Below, in pieces: positions 1 through 10,060 of a stretch of DNA of 64,000 nt. The notes under the pieces were generated by a model that worked only from the letters and a program-made list of their open reading frames with translations, had not been told where the DNA came from and ran no database searches. The number at the start of each line of letters is the position of its first letter. Within the stretch, counting starts at the first letter, position 1. The stretch is from CGIF01 sp031674855 (GTDB taxonomy: Bacteria; Bacillota_I; Bacilli_A; Mycoplasmatales; CGIF01): assembly GCA_031674855.1 (NCBI GenBank), contig CP125275.1, positions 434,001 to 498,000 on the forward strand, given 5' to 3'. Both the position numbers and the translations under genes were made by a program.

Positions 1-1768
1 TTCGCTCTTTGTCTGTTGGTTCATTAACTTGCTGATATTTGATTAAAAGATTATTTAGTTTCTTTTCCACAGCGATTTTATTAACTTCGTCAATAACTGA
101 AGTTTGAATTTGGTTAACTACTATTTTATCGTTAGTAGTTTGATTTTTTAATTTGTCTAATTCAAGATTTGATTTTTCACTCAATTCACTCTCAGCAACT
201 TTTTTGTTTTTCATTTTCCCAATAATTATTCGATAGATATCATTAGAATAACTTGAAGAATTTTGATAAAACAACTTATCTTTGATTTCTTGTATTTCAT
301 TAAGATGAAGGTTGTAAATTTTTTCTCCGTAAAAGTTTTCAATTTCATTAATAATTTCGAGCAATTTATCGTTGCCTTGGAAATTTTTTCCTCTTTGTAT
401 TAAACTAATCAAAATTTTTTCACTTACTTTTATTTTTTGGTTATGATTAATGATTTCTGAAATATTATCTTTGATCCGGTTAATTTCTTCCGGATTATTA
501 GAATTATTGACTTGGTCTTCTCAATCATTATTTTCTAATTGAATACCGTAATTATTAAGAGAATTTTTGATAGAATCAATAACATCTTTTTTTAATTGAG
601 AATAATCATTATCTTGAAGTAATGTTGTTAACTCTTCATTGGTTTTATTGATAAATTCAGTCAACTTTCTTTTATTTTTTAAGTAAGTTTCATTAATTCT
701 ATCAGCCATTTCTCTAGCTTCTTGGTTATTTGCATCGTTTCAATCTCGATCCCATACTACTAAATTTAAAAATTCTGTTTCATTAAAGCTTTCCAATTCC
801 AATCCTGTTCATATTGCTTGAGTAATCAAATAATCATTATCATTAATGTTTTTGCAAACTTTAGGAACTTCTTCCCTTAAACTTTCTGAAGCCGAATTGT
901 GTTGCAAAGGCGGATCGTTTGAAAAATTATCGTCAGTCTGACGATTTGATTCAGGAGAGGAATTTTCTAATGGTTTAATTATTTCTGGCGCCCGACTGTT
1001 TACAATTTCACTGTTATTCAAAAACGCCTTAACGTTGAAACTTTTTCTCCAACTCAAATCGTTTCCTTTCTCAAAAATAATAGTTGACTCATCAAGGTCA
1101 TAACCTTCACTTATCATGGCTTGTTTATTTATTGCTACTCAGTAAATATCATTTACCTGTCCATCTGCCATTATAGGTAAAGCTTCAATAGTTTTGTTAT
1201 AATTATCCTTTCCGCTTCCGCGAGTGAAATTAATAACATTAGCTTTCCATTCTGATGGAAGAGTATTTTCTGAACTTTGATAGTGAATTTTGATGTTTTC
1301 AAGAAGTAAGTCTTTTAATGGGTTTGAGGTAATTTCGTAAGCTTCTGGATTAAATCCACGATCGACTTCTTCTCCAAGAGCAGAAAGATGAGTTAATTCC
1401 CTACTTCCTTTCAGGCGACCAAAAACCCTCTTCTGATTAAAACTTTCAACATTGTCATTTTCTCTCTCTACTTCATCTCTTAGTTCATATGTATTGTCTG
1501 CTAAACCCATTCTCTGTCAATTTCTATTGATATAATCATCAACATTTTCCCATATTCGTGATAGAGTACCATCTTGATAGGCATAAAGCATTGGAGTGTA
1601 TCTTTCTGTAATTTGCTTTTTTGCTTTTAAGGATCCAGCATTGAAAATTATCCATCCGCTTTGGCTATTAATTTTGATTATTTCCGCTTTTTGATTATCA
1701 CTTAGTTGCCTTGATAATTGTAGATTTAGGCTTTCTAAGTATCTTTTTGTTAAATCACTTAAATTCAT
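1..1768 (-). CDS. Large hypothetical protein, C-terminus beyond window edge
   Basis: One open frame runs from ATG at 1768 off the left edge (at least 589 codons) when TGA is read as Trp; TGAs at about 1517, 1139, 809 and 521 are all in this frame. The product is hydrophilic and rich in Asn, Glu and Lys. The N-terminal half contains a motif AYQDGTLSRIWENVDDYINRN; the C-terminal half (from about residue 350) has heptad-like stretches suggesting coiled coil. I see no signal peptide, membrane segment or known catalytic motif, and I do not recognise the family. The upstream region is AT-rich and carries part of an inverted repeat shared with other accessory genes. It may be a host-interaction protein, but nothing in the sequence proves that. 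Confidence 0.75.
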
Positions 1769-1951
1769 AATATATATATATATATAGTTTTATTAAATTG
1801 AATCTTATTTTATTGAAATAGACTTATTTTGTTATTTCTATATAACATATATTATGTTTATACTAAAAAAATATTTTCTGTTTTTTATTAAGTGAATAAT
1901 TTAGAGAAAAGATACCATGAGAATTTCTGAAGAAATTAAAAAATTTTCTCC

Positions 1952-2506
1952 TTAACAATTAATTGTCTCAATTTTTTTTAATGGAATAAAGTAATTTTGT
2001 AATTTTTGAAAATTAGTAAAAAAATCGATTTCTGAGCAATCTTTTAAAATTACAAAATCAGAAAATTTTTCTTCGACTTCACTTAGTTCTTTTTTATTAA
2101 TGATTTTGTTTTTGAGTAAACATTTTTTGTTTTGATAAACTGCCAAATGAAATTTATTTCCTTGACTATCGATAGTTAATAGACTGATGCAATTTTCGGT
2201 TCCAGACTGCAGTAATAAAGTATCAATATGATAAATTTTAATCCAAGGATTTACTACTTGCAAAGTAGCAAGAAACGATAAAGCAACTCTTATTCCGGTT
2301 TGTCCGCTCGGTTGAGAAGTAAAATAAATCTCACTTATGTCTTTTAAATTGTGATTAATTTGATTCAAACTTTGCTGCAGATTAGTTAAGAAATTTTCTG
2401 AATGCTGGCGAAAGTTTCTTTTTTGCACTTTTATCAAACATTCGCTATCTTTTCATAGGGCTAAAAAAAGAAAAGGAGAAGATAAACTAAAATATAAATG
2501 AATCAT
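1952..2506 (-). CDS. tsaB: TsaB-like tRNA threonylcarbamoyladenosine biosynthesis protein
   Basis: The 184-aa product matches the TsaB (YeaZ) pattern: an N-terminal ASKHA-type strand, then RQHSENFL about residue 35, a segment corresponding to the family LKDID...GPGSFTGLRIG motif (here LKDISEIYFTSQPSGQTGIR) and a helix ending in YHIDTLLLQSG. TsaB is the non-catalytic partner of TsaD in making t6A37 on ANN-decoding tRNAs. ATG at 2506 is chosen because the frame is open to it and it supplies the first strand; a TTG at 2437 would remove it. One TGA (Trp) lies in the N-terminal part. The family GPGSFTG motif is degenerate, so the assignment rests on overall order. Confidence 0.72.
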
Positions 2507-2597
2507 TTAATAAATAATTTATATTTTTATATTTTATGAATTTAACAATTTTTAAAAATTATAATGAATAACTTAAAAAGGAAATAGAATAGAGATC

Positions 2598-2723
2598 TTA
2601 CAAAATGATTATGAAAATTTCTCCTTTATCAGTTTTTACGTGAATGTGAGGTGGCTTATTTTTTTCTAAAACTTCACTTGCTTTGAAAGAAAATTTAAAA
2701 CCTTTTATTTTTCAAGTTGGCAT
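2598..2723 (-). CDS. Short DUF4160-domain protein (truncated)
   Basis: This 41-aa frame starts MPTWKIKGFKFSFKASE and contains KPPHIHVKTDKGE, the PPH(I/V)HV core of DUF4160 proteins, which are usually about 80 aa. It stops soon after the core (TAA at 2598), so the C-terminal half is missing. The next gene upstream on the same strand, 48 bp away, is a DUF2442 protein. These two domains are often adjacent and have been proposed to act together, possibly as a toxin-antitoxin-like pair. The Trp at residue 4 is a TGA codon. It may be a minimal functional form or a remnant. Confidence 0.6.
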
Positions 2724-2770
2724 GATTTCTATTATTTTTTTATTATTACAAAATTACAAATTAATTTTGA

Positions 2771-3067
2771 TTAATCACAAGGAGCATCTCAACTGAAAAA
2801 AAATACTTCTCTACCTATTACTTCATCTATTTGAGGGAAGAAAATATCCTCACCCCTTCATATCTCATACTCTTGAAGTTTCTCAGGAGTCACATTTTCA
2901 ATTCCCCATTTTTGCTCAAATCAGTCAATAGGTATACCCAAATCCCTATCATCGTATAAACGAACAAATAACTTATCACCTTGAACAAAAACCTTAGTTA
3001 TTTTAAAATTTTCTCCCTCTAAAAAAGATGACCTAGTAATTCCTTTTTCTTTTTGTGAAGAATTCAT
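2771..3067 (-). CDS. DUF2442-domain protein
   Basis: The 98-aa product shows the DUF2442 pattern: KLFVRLYDDRDLGIPIDWF (strand, strand, then the conserved P-x-x-WF), a helix TPEKLQEYE, and the closing FFPQIDEVIG segment (family: WPxIDExI). Three in-frame TGA codons give Trp. The gene is followed on the same strand by the short DUF4160 gene, the usual partner, supporting both calls. DUF2442 proteins are small and of uncertain function; a role as antitoxin or regulator for the DUF4160 partner is inference. Confidence 0.72.
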
Positions 3068-3121
3068 GATGCAATCTGCATTAGTAATTTATTTGTTTTT
3101 TTTAAGAGTAAGTTAGGAATT

Positions 3122-3139
3122 TAGCGACCAAAGTCGCTT
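3122..3139. terminator. Hairpin, probable bidirectional terminator
   Basis: AGCGAC-CAAA-GTCGCT forms a perfect 6-bp stem with a 4-nt loop, more GC-rich than anything around it, followed on the plus side by a run of T. It lies between the cassette ending at 3319 and the DUF2442 gene starting at 3067, where a minus-strand transcript would be separated. Confidence 0.6.
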
Positions 3140-3318
3140 AAATTTTTGTTTAATACTGAATCAGCATGATAAGGAAATTTACTATCTTTATTATTTAATA
3201 AATTTTTAGAAAGAATTAGGACTTTCTAGTTTCTTTTGGGGTTAAGATTGATGATTTGCCTCCATAAATGAAGATTTAGGAAGGGCAAAAAGGAATTTTT
3301 TATTTAGAAAGAGATATC

Positions 3319-3582
3319 CTAAATCAACTTCAACAACATCTTCATTACCGGAAATAAAAATGGAAGCAAGACAAAGAAAAAAAATGCAAGCGAAACTACC
3401 CTACCAGTAAGACGACTTCTCTTTTTATTTTTCCAAAACCATTTATCAAAAGCACTTCCGAGCAAAAAGATAGTAAAAAAGAGTAAAAAAAACCCTATAA
3501 AAACTAAAAAATTAGGTAAGACTTTTAGACTAGCAAAAAGATAGATAACACAAAAAAAAGTTAAAAAAAATTCTGTGAACAA
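3319..3582 (-). CDS. Small membrane protein, cassette partner
   Basis: The 87-aa product has two long hydrophobic segments (about residues 2-42) and a third at the C-terminus (about 63-85), separated by a short basic stretch FWKNKKRSRLTGR. It lies 18 bp downstream of the Cys-tailed gene 3601-4428 on the same strand. The same arrangement (long Cys-tailed gene, then a small multi-pass membrane gene) recurs at 60633-61669. That suggests a functional pair such as an effector with a membrane partner or immunity protein. No family recognised. Confidence 0.65.
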   Translation of the reverse strand: MFTEFFLTFFCVIYLFASLKVLPNFLVFIGFFLLFFTIFLLGSAFDKWFWKNKKRSRLTGRVVSLAFFFFVLLPFLFPVMKMLLKLI

Positions 3583-3600
3583 AATTAGAAGATTTTATTT

Positions 3601-4428
3601 TTATGGATTGCATACGCTACAATCAGAGTCATAACTTCTACCTTGATCCTTGTGATATTCATGTCTTGCTATTTCACAAGACAATCTGCCACCACACTCG
3701 TCATACTTTTCTTTTAATCTGTATCCTTTTTGACAAAGAGAGATTGCTTTTCCTATCGCTATAAGTTCCTTTGCATCACCAGCAATCTTACCACCATTAC
3801 TAGAGATTTCCTTGGCCACAAAGTGACCTATTTCTTGAGTTGTCTTAGAAGCGAGAGTATCTGAAGTTAATCCAAATATTTTCCCATAAAATTCTCCTTT
3901 AGCTGTATCCCGACTAATATCGCCAATAAATCTCAAAACTTGTTTTAAATCTTCATCCTTCACTAATCCTTCAACTATCCTAGATGTTCCCCAAAGCAGT
4001 CCTCCAACTTTAATACTAGTTTCTGGTCCTAAAATCAAAGCAGTAGTTGCTGTAATGCCCCCTTTAACTACATACTCCAAATAACCTTCTTTATCCAAAA
4101 CTCCAGTTATGTCATTAAGAACGCCACCACCTTTCGAAACGGGGCTACAATAAGGAAAAGGGTCAAAACTATCTTTCTTATAATTATTACTAAGATATTT
4201 CTTATTAACATTGTTCCCATCTCCTCATACCGGTCCATATCCCTCTTTCTCGCTTCTGAAATTAGAACCTGATTTGTTAATTAGGGTGATTTCAGCATAA
4301 TTATTAGAGTGTAATTGCTGATATTCTTCTCAGGTTAGATTTTTATCACTTTCGAAATCAAAATAAGAAATGGTTGATATTTCTGGTAATTTATCATTTA
4401 TTAAGTAAGGATTTTTTTGTGTTGTCAT
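3601..4428 (-). CDS. MTTQKNPY-family protein with C-terminal Cys motif
   Basis: With TGA as Trp the frame runs from ATG at 4428 for 275 residues. It begins MTTQKNPYLINDKLPEIST, exactly as the decayed copy at 61669 begins (MTTQKNPYL), and ends in DSDCSVCNP, comparable to DCDVCRNC in that copy. The middle (about residues 110-180) is rich in Gly, Ala and Ile (GGITATTALILG, IKVGGLLWG) and could insert in or contact a membrane. Three Cys around residues 240-260 plus the terminal CxxC suggest metal or disulphide binding. No signal peptide, no recognised domain. The small membrane protein follows 18 bp downstream. Confidence 0.7.
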
Positions 4429-5139
4429 TTTATTTTTAAAATTTATTTTGTTATTTTCGCCATTGTTTAAGTCCAAAGGTTAAAATTTTGGTTTATTTTT
4501 TTTAAAATTTTATTTTTTATTTTGCTAATTAGACAGAATTAGCCACCGTTTTTTTAATAAAAGATTATTTTTGGTGCAACTTTACAAGCTTTAGACTTTT
4601 GAGATGATATTAGTTGTTTGTGACTCAGTTGAGTCCGGAAGATTTGACTTTTGATTAAGCCGAGCAATTTGTTAAACATGATGAGAAATTTTTTATATGA
4701 TTATTATGCTTTATATTTTATATAAAAATTAATTTCGGTTTATAAATTTTTGTTATATTAATTGGAACTCAGTAATTTTTCTTTTCTATTTTGAGATTTT
4801 TCTTCGTCTGAATTTTTTAAACTGATGACGTATTTTGATAACTATTAATAATTTTCCTTCTTTTGCTTGATTTTTTGTTTTTTTATTATATTTTGTATTC
4901 AATGGTTTATTTTTGCTATTTTTTTCTTATTAATCTTTATTAGAGTAATTTTATTTTTATTTCTCTCATAATGGTTAATTAGGTCGGGAATAAAAGATTT
5001 TTTTGATTTGAATTAGATTTATTTCTCCTATTTTTTTATTATAAAGTGATAATTAAAAGCGAAATTAGGAAGATTAAATTTCAAAATACCCGCGATTACA
5101 AGGCTATAAAGAAAAAATAACCAACAGGAGAAATTAGAA
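4429..5139. other. Intergenic, AT-rich, partly shared with 61670-61800
   Basis: No convincing coding frame on either strand. The first part resembles the region upstream of the second cassette: both have GTTATTTT, CCATTG, TTAAG, CCCAAAG/TCCAAAGG and further out GATATTAGTT in the same order. The 5' regulatory region therefore seems to have been duplicated with the gene. The rest is T-rich with nothing recognisable. Confidence 0.55.
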
Positions 5140-6252
5140 CTATACTTTCAGCATCTCTTCATTATATTCTAAAAGAAGTTTTTTTTTGCTTGGATCATAA
5201 CAAAGATTTTCTCCATTTTTAAACTCAATTTTACTTTCTTCGCTATTACTCAAATTCGATAGGTAAAGATTGTCATTGTGCTCCTGCGAAGAAGTCAGCA
5301 TAGGACGACTCACTTTTCGTCATGATTGGGTAATAATACTATGTTCATAGGCTCGAATATAAATCATATTTTTCCAATTATCAGCAAGTTTCAACTCTGC
5401 CAAACATTTTACTTTAAACAAAGGATTTATGTGATGTAATTCAAAACCTAACCTTTTATTAACATTGTGATTAATGAAATATTTTTTCTTTTCAACATTT
5501 GAACGAATAATTTTAATTACTTCTTCAAAATCTTTACCAAAAGATTGATTTTTTCCTAAAATTAATTTATTTTTCCCTTCAGTTAATTCAAAATAAGCAG
5601 TAGTATCTAAAAGAGAAAAAAATTGTTGAGCGGCATTTTTCCAGTTACCAAAATCTCTTTTACTCTTTTTATCGCCAGGGAATTTTTTTGGATTGCAGTA
5701 ACTTTCAATTTTTTCAACCAAATGTTTCTTTCATTTAGGAGGCAAATTTCGATAATCATTTAAAAAATCATTAATTTTTTGTTCGTCAAAAAACTCATCA
5801 TTTATTTTGAGACCGAGAAAAGAAACAAAAAGCTGAAATTCTTCTATTTCAAGATAATTATCATTCTCCTTCATTATATTGACTAGTTTTGCAATTCTTT
5901 CTTCAAGGAAAAAATTCACAGCTTTACCGTAAATTAAATATTTGTCAATCATTCTAGAAGAATTAATTAACTCTTTACCCCAAGGTGAAATTCGAACTTT
6001 GCTTACTGGCTTTTTGTCCCTAATTTCGATTAAATTTCCTTTTTTATCGTATCTTTCTAGCAAATTCATTCGGTGAAAGTCTACAAAAAGATTTTTTCTC
6101 ATAGAATCTTGAATGTTTTTATCCTTATTTTTATTTTTCCTCCCTAATAATTTTCATTTTCGTTTGACTTCTTTGCAAAACTCATAATATCTTCTTTCTT
6201 CTGGATAGATTTCGATTCTCTTTGAAAGATCAGTTGTCCTTATTCTTAAGAA
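5140..6252 (-). CDS. HNH-type nuclease, possibly a restriction endonuclease
   Basis: A single frame with TGA as Trp is open from 6252 to TAG at 5140. The first ATG is at 6102, but residues upstream (KRIEIYPEERRYYEF, then KEVKRKWKLLG) look coding, so the true start is a non-ATG codon or the 5' end has been lost. About 210 residues after that ATG comes GFELHHINPL, followed by a segment ending ADNWKNMIYIRAYEHSI. The HH pair, an Asn about 18 residues on and a further His are the order of an HNH/beta-beta-alpha-metal nuclease site. An upstream SPWGKELI resembles winged-helix regions of some type II restriction enzymes. No methylase gene is adjacent. Confidence 0.55.
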
Positions 6253-6276
6253 TTATATAGAATTATTTCTATATAA
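6253..6276. promoter_or_regulatory. Palindrome between divergent accessory genes
   Basis: Arms TTATATAGAA (6253-6262) and TTCTATATAA (6267-6276) are perfect inverted repeats around TTAT. The same arms, with one base pair less, occur at 45349-45371 just upstream of an LRR gene. It lies in the divergent intergenic region of the nuclease (minus) and the 6330 gene (plus). Likely an operator or promoter-linked element; the identity of any binding protein is unknown. Confidence 0.5.
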
Positions 6277-6329
6277 ATAAAAAAAAATATGACATTCTGT
6301 TGCGACAATACAAGAAGATCTATGAATTA

Positions 6330-6602
6330 ATGGACGATGCCAAAAATAAACTTGATTGAAGTCCAAGCGGACCTAGAGTTGGTGATATTTTAGTAGGAAT
6401 TATTACTCTTAATGCTACAAGTGTTAGCAAATTAGCGGATTATTTAAAAACAGCAAAAGGTAGGATGGATGGCGCTTACAATATTTTGTGTGATGCCCGA
6501 AATGCAATAAATAACTGCAGTTGTGATAGTGATAGAAATTACTGAAAAGATGAAGAAAATAAGGAAAGACAAAGAGCGAATAGTAATGCTAGGGGGCTAT
6601 AA
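6330..6602 (+). CDS. Small hypothetical protein upstream of J-domain gene
   Basis: The 90-residue frame starts MDDAKNKLDWSPSGPRVGD and has a hydrophobic helix DILVGIITLNA, a basic middle and a Cys-bearing segment (CDAR, NNCSCDSD). Two TGA codons encode Trp. The frame is open upstream to 6261, where non-ATG starts (ATT, TTG) could add about 10 residues with a basic helix (LRQYKKIYEL). It is followed 18 bp later by the J-domain gene. No family recognised. Confidence 0.5.
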
Positions 6603-6620
6603 TATTTATAATTTAATCTC

Positions 6621-7351
6621 ATGGCAAAAAAATATTATCAAATCTTAGAAGTAAATGAAAATACTTCTTCTGAAGATATTAGAAAATCCTATCGTAAGTT
6701 AGCTACGCAATGACATCCGGACAAGTGAGCTAATAAAACTATTGAAGAAAGACTAAAAGCTACTGAAAAGATGCAAGAGTTAAATGAAGCTTACGAAGTG
6801 CTTGGTGATGAAGAAAAAAGAAGAAGATACAATAGCGGATTAAGTGAAAGAGATTTTGTTGCCGAAAGCAATTATAACAATTATTTCGAAGCTGAAATGG
6901 ATAGAGCGAATGAGAAGTTTAAAAAAGCTTGTTATAATGAGACAATTTTGTCAATAACAAGCAAGATTGTGCATGATTGTTCTGGGATTTTGGGAAGTTT
7001 TTCTAAACATCTAGATAGTAGCATCTGAGCTCCTTATCAAGATTGAGGAGAGAAAGTATTATCAATAAAAATTAATAATGAAGATTTAAATAATAATGGT
7101 CATCTTAAAAATAGCAGTGAGTTATTTAAATTCAGAGAGAAAATGATTGCTCACATTAAAAAAATAGCAGATGATTTTAGGACAGGAATAAGAGTAGAAC
7201 CAGTTGCTCTTAATACTAGAATCAAGCGATTGCAAAAATAGACAGTCTTTTGCAAAGCAATGGATTAACTGCTACTGATTTAGGTGAATATGCTAATTAT
7301 CGAGAGCAATTCAGTAATTTGTTTAAATTGTATGAAATTGACTATTTATAA
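6621..7351 (+). CDS. J-domain (DnaJ-like) protein, frameshifted near 3' end
   Basis: Residues 1-70 are a J-domain: MAKKYYQILEVNENTSSEDIRKSYRKLA, then the HPD tripeptide in WHPDKW, and the closing LNEAYEVLGDEEKRRRYN. J-domains stimulate Hsp70 ATPase. There are no Gly/Phe or zinc-finger regions, so this is a type III J-protein and not DnaJ itself. The Trp residues around HPD are TGA. The frame stops at TAG 7239, but a coherent continuation (KIDSLLQSNG to FKLYEIDYL) lies one base off. One extra A in the A5 run 7234-7238 would join them into 243 aa. The next gene follows in the same restored frame after TAA. Confidence 0.75.
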
Positions 7352-7942
7352 TTGGAAATTACTGGAAAAATTAAAAGTCTAGTTAGAAACAAAGGAAGAG
7401 AATTTCAAGAATCAGAAATTTATGAGGAAGAAGAAATTATTTCAAATTCTAGCAGTTATGCTGGATATAGCTCCAAAAACTTAACCGAAGAAGAAAAAAG
7501 CAGAGATTTCAAACAACCACCAAAAAGGAATAACAACTCATCTATGTTTAAAGACAATTATAAAGAAAAAGAAGATTGAGGATGAGGATGAAGTAGTAAA
7601 AAAAATAGTAATTCAGTATCAGAAAGAAAAAGAATTTTACAAGAAAAAATTAAAAAATTGGAAGCAGAATTAGCTATTCTCAAAAGTGAGTATCAATCTT
7701 TAGAAGGACAATCAGATGAAAAGAAATATCAGGCAGTAATTAATGCTAAAGAGTCTGAATTGCAAAATTATCAATATTCATTAACTCGAATTAATGAATC
7801 TGAAAATTATCCTTCTAATAACAAATTTTCTATTGGTAGTTTAATTTGGATAATTGTCCCTATTTTTTTCCTAATAGGATTATTAATAATCGTTAAAAAG
7901 CACAAATTTAGAGATAGAAGAAAGAAAAATTATCTAGTTTAA
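7352..7942 (+). CDS. Coiled-coil protein with C-terminal membrane anchor
   Basis: The 196-aa frame uses a TTG directly after the TAA of the J-domain gene (TAATTG), in the same frame. It may therefore be a separate coupled gene or the tail of a once longer J-protein. Residues about 70-85 contain EDWGWGWSSKKNS, with Trp-Gly repeats partly from TGA codons. Residues about 95-150 form a Glu/Lys-rich coiled coil. Residues about 160-180 are one hydrophobic helix followed by a basic tail (KKHKFRDRRKK). The tail-anchor design is shared with several other accessory genes in the window. Confidence 0.6.
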
Positions 7943-8184
7943 AATCATCCTTATAGAAACTTATCCTTATGATTCATTTTAATTTTACTAAATGAATACC
8001 ATGAAACACTAAAGCAAGTAAAAATGACAACAAATAGCAAGCAAATTTTGCTTATCAAGGTTTTGGTTAATTAATTGAACCAGTTAGTCCTAAATGAGAC
8101 TGACTTCCTTGAGTTAAATTAATTTTTGTTTAAAAAGTTAAAAAATAATTCCAAGAGAAATAGATAGAATTTTATAAATTTCTT

Positions 8185-8754
8185 CTAGTTTCTTTTTTTA
8201 TTTTCTTTAAAAGGAAAGTCAAGAAGGTTTAAAAAGTAACTATTTTCTTCTGCTGATGAAGATTTAAAAACAATATTAATTTGGATTCCTTGATTTTTAA
8301 AAGTTAAATCGTAAGGAACGGCAGGAAAGATATTTAAATCGTTAAGTCCCAAACTATAATTTTTTCCTTTTTGGTCAAATTTTTTATTAGAAAATCCTTG
8401 AAAGTTAGCAATTAAAGGAAGATCAATATTAATTAACTCAAAGAGAAAATCTCAAGCTCTTTTTTTTCTCAAAGTTACTTTACAACCAATAGGCATTCCT
8501 TCTCGCAGTTTGAATCCTATCACTGATTTCCGAGCCTGAATAGTTACTGGTTCTTGCCCATGAGCAATTCGTTTAACAACTTTTTTAGTACTTTCTAAAA
8601 GTTCTTTGTTACTTGTCGCTTGACTTACTGCACTATTGATAACTATCTTTTCAATGTCGGTAGTTTTCATTGACGAAGAATGATTGAATTTCTCTCCGAC
8701 TGATTTTTTAACTTCTTTTCTTTTGACTTCTCATCAATTATTTGTAATAAGCAT
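8185..8754 (-). CDS. rplE: Ribosomal protein L5 (uL5)
   Basis: The 189-aa product carries IEKIVINSAVSQ, then SVIGFKLREGMPIGCKVTLR, the L5 signature, and a C-terminal segment ending LLDFPFKENKK (family GMPF). L5 binds 5S rRNA in the central protuberance of the 50S subunit. ATG at 8754 gives a full N-terminus and includes two TGA-encoded Trp. It closes this ribosomal cluster: the genes that normally follow (S14, S8, L6, L18 and so on) are absent. It is separated from L24 by a decayed gene. Confidence 0.95.
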
Positions 8755-8794
8755 ATTAATTATATTTTTTAATAATTATTCATTTTATTGTTCA

Positions 8795-9670
8795 TTATTG
8801 ACCTTTTTTGTTTTTTTTAATTAACAAGACGGTAAGGAAAATAATAACTACTCCCATTACTGCAAAAATAAAATAGAAAGGAAGGTTAGATTTATTGTTA
8901 TTTGGAGAAATATCATTTTCATTATTTTTTAAATTATCTAACTCTCTTTCTTTTGTTCTTAATTGGGTTTCTTTTTCTTGCAAAATATTAGGGTTAGAGG
9001 AAGAAGGATTTTGGGAATTTCTTAATTCGTTAATTTCCTGCTTTAAGTTATTAATTTCTTGTTGAAGTTGAGTGGTGTTTTTTTGAGTATTTTCATATTC
9101 CTCTTCTAATTCCTCGATTGCTTTTTCTGTTAAAGCTTCCCATTGTTCTTTTCCAATTACTTGCTTAATTCTGTCATTAATTGCTGTAATTTTGTCTCTC
9201 GCTTTTTCAGACCTTTCATTTCAAACTTTACACTTTGGGTTCTGATTAAAAAAATTTTCATGTTTTTTATTTATTTCTTCAAGACAATCCAAACAAAAAT
9301 TAAATCAATAAACATTAGTTGTTTACCGCCCTTTTCCACACAAAAATCTGATGTAATTTTTTCTAATCTCTCAATTAATTTTCCTCATCTTTACTTAATT
9401 TTAACTCGTTTATTATTGATTCAATTTCGTTCTCAAATTGGGATGGCGAAATTTCTTTAAACTTTTCCCCCATCATATAGGAAGTTTTGGCAGTATGATA
9501 AATAGACGGGAGATCAATAAGATAACTTCCGAAGACCTTCTTCTGATTCTCTTGCTTTTTTATTACAAGCCCAGCAAATACTCCATTCTTTTCTTTCCTT
9601 ACAACTTTGACAAGAATCCTTACACTCTCTTGCTTTTGAATTATTACAATCTACAAATCCACACTTCATA
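8795..9670 (-). pseudogene. Decayed Cys-rich, coiled-coil, tail-anchored gene inside ribosomal operon
   Basis: From ATG 9670 the frame reads MKCGFVDCNNSKARECKDSC, with repeated CxxC pairs (about 9 Cys in 35 residues), then breaks. Coherent segments continue in other frames: GEKFKEISPSQFENEI (about 9460-9370) and IERLEKITSDFCVEKGGKQ (about 9370-9310). The last frame (9322-8795) has FCLDCLEEINKKHENFF, a long coiled coil and a C-terminal membrane helix with tail LIKKNKKGQ. At least two or three frameshifts separate them. It sits between L24 and L5, normally neighbours, so it is an insertion. The last frame alone could still make a coiled-coil membrane protein. Confidence 0.7.
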
Positions 9671-9696
9671 TATTATATATTATTTAAATACTGAAT

Positions 9697-10056
9697 TTAG
9701 TCAATTGACAAATTATTACCCCTCTTGTCTTTGAATTTGCGAGATACTCTTACTTTAGTTTTTTCACTTTTGCCTTCTTTTTCTTGTTCGATTATTTGCA
9801 AACCTACTTTAGTAATTCCTTTTTTATCTTCTGATCAGTAAGCAACGTTAGAAAGATGAATAGGGATCATAATTTCCTTCATTTCGCTTTTTTGTTTGCT
9901 TTCGGGGGTTGATTTATCGTATTTTTTACGATTAACTTTTTTTAGATAAATTTTCTCTTTTTTAAGATCCAAGCGAGAAATATAATCAATTACTCCAAAA
10001 TACTGGCCAGTAATTACCTTGACTTGATCTCCAGTTTTTAATTTAATTTTTGCCAT
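9697..10056 (-). CDS. rplX: Ribosomal protein L24 (uL24)
   Basis: The 119-aa product starts MAKIKLKTGDQVKVITGQ, the KOW motif of L24, followed by KKVNRKKYD and a KVGLQIIE segment. L24 binds 23S rRNA early in 50S assembly. A TGA-encoded Trp at residue 74 splits it under the standard code. It follows L14 by 4 bp. The decayed insert begins 27 bp downstream. Confidence 0.95.
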
Positions 10057-10060
10057 CTTT

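Noticed and set aside
9143..9734. Two plus-strand frames of about 100 aa between L24 and L5
   Set aside because: Antisense to the decayed Cys-rich gene, whose segments read sensibly on the minus strand.
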